A stretch of 8,732 nucleotides of DNA from Neisseriales bacterium (GTDB taxonomy: Bacteria; Pseudomonadota; Gammaproteobacteria; Burkholderiales; UBA11063). The notes below the pieces were generated by a model. The model was given only the letters and a program-made list of their open reading frames with translations. It ran no database searches and was not told the origin of the DNA. Each line of letters begins with the position of its first letter. Positions within the stretch are counted from its first letter, which is position 1. Of this stretch, positions 6,172-8,732 are shown one piece after another. A program made the translations under genes and the position numbers. The stretch covers positions 1 to 8,732 of the forward strand of contig SSGY01000166.1 in NCBI GenBank assembly GCA_008017145.1, read 5' to 3'.

Positions 6172-7160
6172 TTCAAGTTGCTTACCCATGGGTTTTTTTG
6201 GCAATATTTTTGCCTTTTATTGTGCGCTATCTGTTTCCTGCCGTTAAAAATGAGCAGTCTTCGGCGTTAAAAGTTCCTTTTTTTAGCCAGCTGCAACAAG
6301 CTTTTGCTCATGGCGATAGCTCTGGCAAGCCTAAAGCACTTTCTTCTTTAAAATATCTTGCCTTGCTGATTTGGATTTTAATGGTGATTTCAGGTGCTGG
6401 GATACAGTGGCTGGGTAAACCATTAACGCTTCCGCAAAGTGGACGTGATTTATTGATGGCAATTGATTTATCGGGTAGTATGCAAACCCCCGATATGCAA
6501 ACCAGTAGCGGTACTGAAACGCGGATTGATGTTGTCAAACGGGTTGCCAATCAGTTTATCAGCGGGCGTACAGGAGATCGCTTGGGCTTGGTTTTATTTG
6601 GGTCGCGTCCATATCTACAAACACCATTAACATTTGATCGTAAGACGGTTGGGCAAATGTTAAATGATGCAACTTTGGGAATAGCAGGACCGCAAACGGC
6701 AATCGGTGATGCGATTGGTTTATCAGTTAAACAATTTCTTAATTATCCCGGTGATAGTAAAGCATTGGTATTACTCACCGACGGTGGCAATAATGCTGGT
6801 GTAATGCAACCTTTGGCTGCAGCTAAGCTTGCCGCACAAGAGCATATCAAAATTTATACGATTGGACTTGGTGCCAGTCAAATGGCAATACCTGGCATTT
6901 TTGGTACGCAGATTGTTAATCCGTCTAGCGATTTGGACATTGATAGCCTTAAACAAATTGCTCAAATTACTGGTGGTGAGTTTTTTCGTGCTGAGGATGG
7001 TGCTGCATTATCCGATATTTATGCACGAATTAATCAACTTGAACCAGTTAAATCGGATGCAATTACCATTCGTCCCGTGACGCCGCTTTATCCGTGGACT
7101 CTTGGGGTGGCTCTGGGACTAAGTTTTCTGTTAATGATTATTAGAATATGGAGAAGGTAA
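6168..7160 (+). CDS. batA: BatA-type membrane-anchored von Willebrand A protein
   Basis: The 330-residue protein has an N-terminal hydrophobic anchor (about 5-23) followed by the typical ALKVPFF element (33-39), a second membrane helix (62-82), a vWA domain (about 94-290), and a C-terminal helix (309-327) ending in RIWRR. The metal-ion-dependent adhesion site looks complete: DLSGSM (100-105), Thr177, and LLTDGGNN (202-209, Asp205). The vWA domain would face the periplasm between the second and third helices. The ATG at 6168 overlaps the upstream TGA, with AAGGA at 6153-6157 as Shine-Dalgarno; a TTG at 6147 would add seven poorly conserved residues. Bat proteins were named for Bacteroides aerotolerance, and related clusters are linked to stress resistance. 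BatA and BatB are expected to form a membrane complex regulated by the MoxR ATPase. Confidence 0.92.
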   Translation: MIQVAYPWVFLAIFLPFIVRYLFPAVKNEQSSALKVPFFSQLQQAFAHGDSSGKPKALSSLKYLALLIWILMVISGAGIQWLGKPLTLPQSGRDLLMAIDLSGSMQTPDMQTSSGTETRIDVVKRVANQFISGRTGDRLGLVLFGSRPYLQTPLTFDRKTVGQMLNDATLGIAGPQTAIGDAIGLSVKQFLNYPGDSKALVLLTDGGNNAGVMQPLAAAKLAAQEHIKIYTIGLGASQMAIPGIFGTQIVNPSSDLDIDSLKQIAQITGGEFFRAEDGAALSDIYARINQLEPVKSDAITIRPVTPLYPWTLGVALGLSFLLMIIRIWRR

Positions 7161-7161
7161 A

Positions 7162-8169
7162 ATGTTAGGAACGTTTCATTTTATACGTCCATGGTGGTGG
7201 CTGGCATTAATTCCAGCACTCTTGATTGCTATTTTGTGGCATAAAAAATCTCAAGCGAGTAATAATGTTTGGAAAGAGCATTGTGATCCGCATTTGCTTG
7301 AGCATATTTTAGTAAGTTCTCCTTCAGCTCGTTCGACATGGATGATAGCGCTACTTGGGGCTGCTTGGTTTTTAACTGTGTTTGCGTTAAGCGGACCTAG
7401 CTGGTCACGTTATGATGCACCAGTTTATCAGAAAAATATTGCTCGGGTCATTGTACTGGATGTTTCGCAATCAATGAACGCGACGGATATTACGCCTTCG
7501 CGGATGCAAAGAGCTAAATATAAAGTTCTTGATTTGCTGCATGCGATAAAAGAAGGGCAAACGGGGATGGTGGTTTTCTCAAGTAGCGCTTTTGTGGTAT
7601 CACCACTAACTGCGGATAGCAATACTATTGCATCAATGGTGCCTGTGCTTGACTCAAATATTGTTCCAGTACAGGGTTCGGATATTGCTGCAGGTCTTAC
7701 CAAAGCTGGTGAGTTATTTAAACAATCTGGCTCAACACGTGGTGAAATTATCTTGATTACCGATAGTTCACCATCTGCCAGTGCATTGACTGAGGCAAGT
7801 AATCTAGCCAAGCAAGGATTTATGACTTCTGTTTTGGCGATTGGAACTAAAGAAGGAACGCCTGAGAGGGGTAATGATGGTAATTTTGCAACTGATGCTA
7901 ATGGTAATGTGAGTTTGACGCATCTTGATGTTAGCGGTTTAGAAAATCTGGCAAAAAATGGTAGCGGTGAATATGTGTCATTCAAGGGCGATAATAGCGA
8001 TGTAGATAGTTTATTAAAAGTGGCAACTTTAAATGATCTTGATGCTAAAGCTTCAGCCGAGTCACAAACCGAAAGTTTATGGCAAGATCGCGGTGATTAT
8101 TTAATTTGGGGAGCATTGATTTTGTTTGCATTATTAGCGCGTAGAGGATGGTTGGAGAAATTATGTTGA
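7162..8169 (+). CDS. batB: BatB-type membrane-anchored von Willebrand A protein
   Basis: The 335-residue protein repeats the BatA layout: a first membrane helix (about 11-27, opening with the RPWWWLALIPALL motif), a second helix (60-78), a vWA domain (about 93-290), and a last helix (313-326) ending in RRGWLEKLC. The metal site has DVSQSM (100-105), Ser173 in GSD, and ITDSS (199-203, Asp201). Many BatB relatives read TDGED at the last site, so the acidic residue after Asp-Gly is replaced by Ser here; the direct ligands remain. The start ATG has GGAGAAGG 4 bp upstream and lies 1 bp after batA. In many proteobacteria this protein is fused to a TPR region. Here the TPR part is a separate downstream gene overlapping by 7 bp in another frame. 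Confidence 0.92.
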   Translation: MLGTFHFIRPWWWLALIPALLIAILWHKKSQASNNVWKEHCDPHLLEHILVSSPSARSTWMIALLGAAWFLTVFALSGPSWSRYDAPVYQKNIARVIVLDVSQSMNATDITPSRMQRAKYKVLDLLHAIKEGQTGMVVFSSSAFVVSPLTADSNTIASMVPVLDSNIVPVQGSDIAAGLTKAGELFKQSGSTRGEIILITDSSPSASALTEASNLAKQGFMTSVLAIGTKEGTPERGNDGNFATDANGNVSLTHLDVSGLENLAKNGSGEYVSFKGDNSDVDSLLKVATLNDLDAKASAESQTESLWQDRGDYLIWGALILFALLARRGWLEKLC

Positions 8170-8732
8170 AGCCAAAATTAATACCCTGTCGTACGATGCT
8201 GCGCGGAACTTGTATCGTGATTGGCTTGATGCTATCTAATACTGCTTTTGCTTTTAGCTTTCAGGATTTATGGTTTAATCAGAATCAACAAGCGGCACGA
8301 TTATTAGATCAACAAAAAAATAGCGAGGCAGCGGCTAAATTTAGCGATAATCATTGGAAAGGTGTTGCTTACTATCGTGATAAAAAATATGATCAGGCCT
8401 TGGAGATGTTTAAGCAAGATAAGACTGCCAATGGTTGGTACAATCAGGGTAATACCTTAGCTCAAATGCAGAAATATCAGGAAGCTATTGATGCTTATAC
8501 CAAAGCACTTGAATTACAAAAGAATTTTCCGGATGCCGAGCATAATCGAGAGCTAGTAAAAAAATTAAAGCAACAGCAAGAACAACAAAATAAACAAGAT
8601 CAGAAAGATCAGAAAGATCAGAAAGATCAGAAAGATCAGAAAGATCAGAAAGATCAGAAAGATCAGAAAGATCAGAAAGATCAGAAAGATCAGAAAGATC
8701 AGAAAGATCAGAAAGATCAGAAAGATCAGAAA
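8163..8732 (+). CDS. batC: BatC-type exported TPR protein, 3' end outside the window
   Basis: The frame is open from the ATG at 8163 to the window edge (190 codons). It overlaps batB by 7 bp, and GGAG at 8154-8157 serves as Shine-Dalgarno. A signal peptide is evident: basic start, hydrophobic core CIVIGLMLSNTAFA, likely cleavage after AFA at residue 30. Next comes the BatC-like opening FQDLWFNQNQQAARLL (33-48), a WKGVAYYRDKKYDQAL helix pair (65-80), and a canonical TPR (about 92-125, WYNQGNTLAQMQKYQEAIDAY). A Lys/Gln-rich helix (130-146) then runs into 14 identical Gln-Lys-Asp triplets (147-188) plus one more Gln-Lys. The TPR would sit in the periplasm and could bind the BatA/BatB vWA domains. 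The repeat may form a charged linker or long helix. A C-terminal anchor or vWA/TPR extension could follow but is not visible. Confidence 0.85.
   Translation, partial: MLKPKLIPCRTMLRGTCIVIGLMLSNTAFAFSFQDLWFNQNQQAARLLDQQKNSEAAAKFSDNHWKGVAYYRDKKYDQALEMFKQDKTANGWYNQGNTLAQMQKYQEAIDAYTKALELQKNFPDAEHNRELVKKLKQQQEQQNKQDQKDQKDQKDQKDQKDQKDQKDQKDQKDQKDQKDQKDQKDQKDQK
8601..8732 (+). repeat. perfect 9-bp tandem repeat inside batC, at least 14 copies
   Basis: The unit CAGAAAGAT is repeated 14 times without a single base change from 8601 to 8726, followed by the first six bases of a 15th copy at the window end. The preceding nine bases (8592-8600, AAACAAGAT) look like a diverged copy. The unit is three codons in the batC frame (Gln-Lys-Asp), so gain or loss of copies keeps the frame. 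Identity at silent positions shows recent expansion or ongoing slippage. Each junction creates a GATC, giving 15 such sites at exact 9-bp intervals from 8598 to 8727. The array continues beyond the window, so its true length is unknown. Confidence 0.97.

Noticed and set aside
7428..7985. 185-codon open frame on the minus strand opposite batB
   Set aside because: It lies wholly inside a well-supported vWA gene, its translation has no recognisable motif, and there is no Shine-Dalgarno or promoter on that strand.
8601..8732. CRISPR array at the right edge
   Set aside because: The units are 9 bp, contiguous, without spacers and in frame with batC, so this is a coding tandem repeat.

Overview
This AT-rich window (roughly 40% G+C by eye) carries about nine genes, all on the + strand. 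It looks like chromosomal DNA of a low-G+C proteobacterium. The main reason is the order moxR, DUF58, DUF4381, batA, batB, batC, which is typical of Gammaproteobacteria and some relatives. The beta-class-like glutathione transferase remnant and the CsaA protein fit too. No rRNA or tRNA is present to fix the genus.

The left part (1-3434) is a loose set of apparently unrelated single genes. First comes the 3' end of an unrecognised, possibly exported protein (1-423). A 121-bp imperfect palindrome (430-550) follows, which looks like an intergenic repeat and may act as a bidirectional terminator. Next are nadV (nicotinamide phosphoribosyltransferase, 614-2059) and a divergent short ssb (2131-2577) with its own promoter. 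A decayed glutathione S-transferase gene (2655-3066) has lost about 70 codons from its middle and changes frame at the junction. The left part ends with csaA (3096-3434).

About 220 bp of AT-rich DNA with nothing recognisable then leads into a strong sigma70-type promoter (3652-3680) and a structured leader of roughly 100 nt. The leader holds a long hairpin, a Shine-Dalgarno sequence with no usable start codon, and a small hairpin followed by six T.

The right part (3793 to the end) is a MoxR/Bat operon. It encodes a MoxR AAA+ ATPase, a soluble DUF58 protein with a vWA-like fold, a single-pass DUF4381 protein, two membrane-anchored von Willebrand A proteins (BatA, BatB) and an exported TPR protein (BatC). 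Apart from a 58-bp gap after moxR, these genes overlap or lie within 1 bp of each other, so translation is probably coupled. By analogy with studied members, the ATPase and the metal-binding vWA proteins should form an envelope-associated chaperone-like system that supports stress tolerance. The exact client is not known from the sequence.

The most striking local feature is at the right edge. After the TPR region, batC runs into at least 14 identical copies of a 9-bp unit encoding Gln-Lys-Asp, and the window ends inside this array. The C-terminus of BatC, and probably batD, lie beyond the window.
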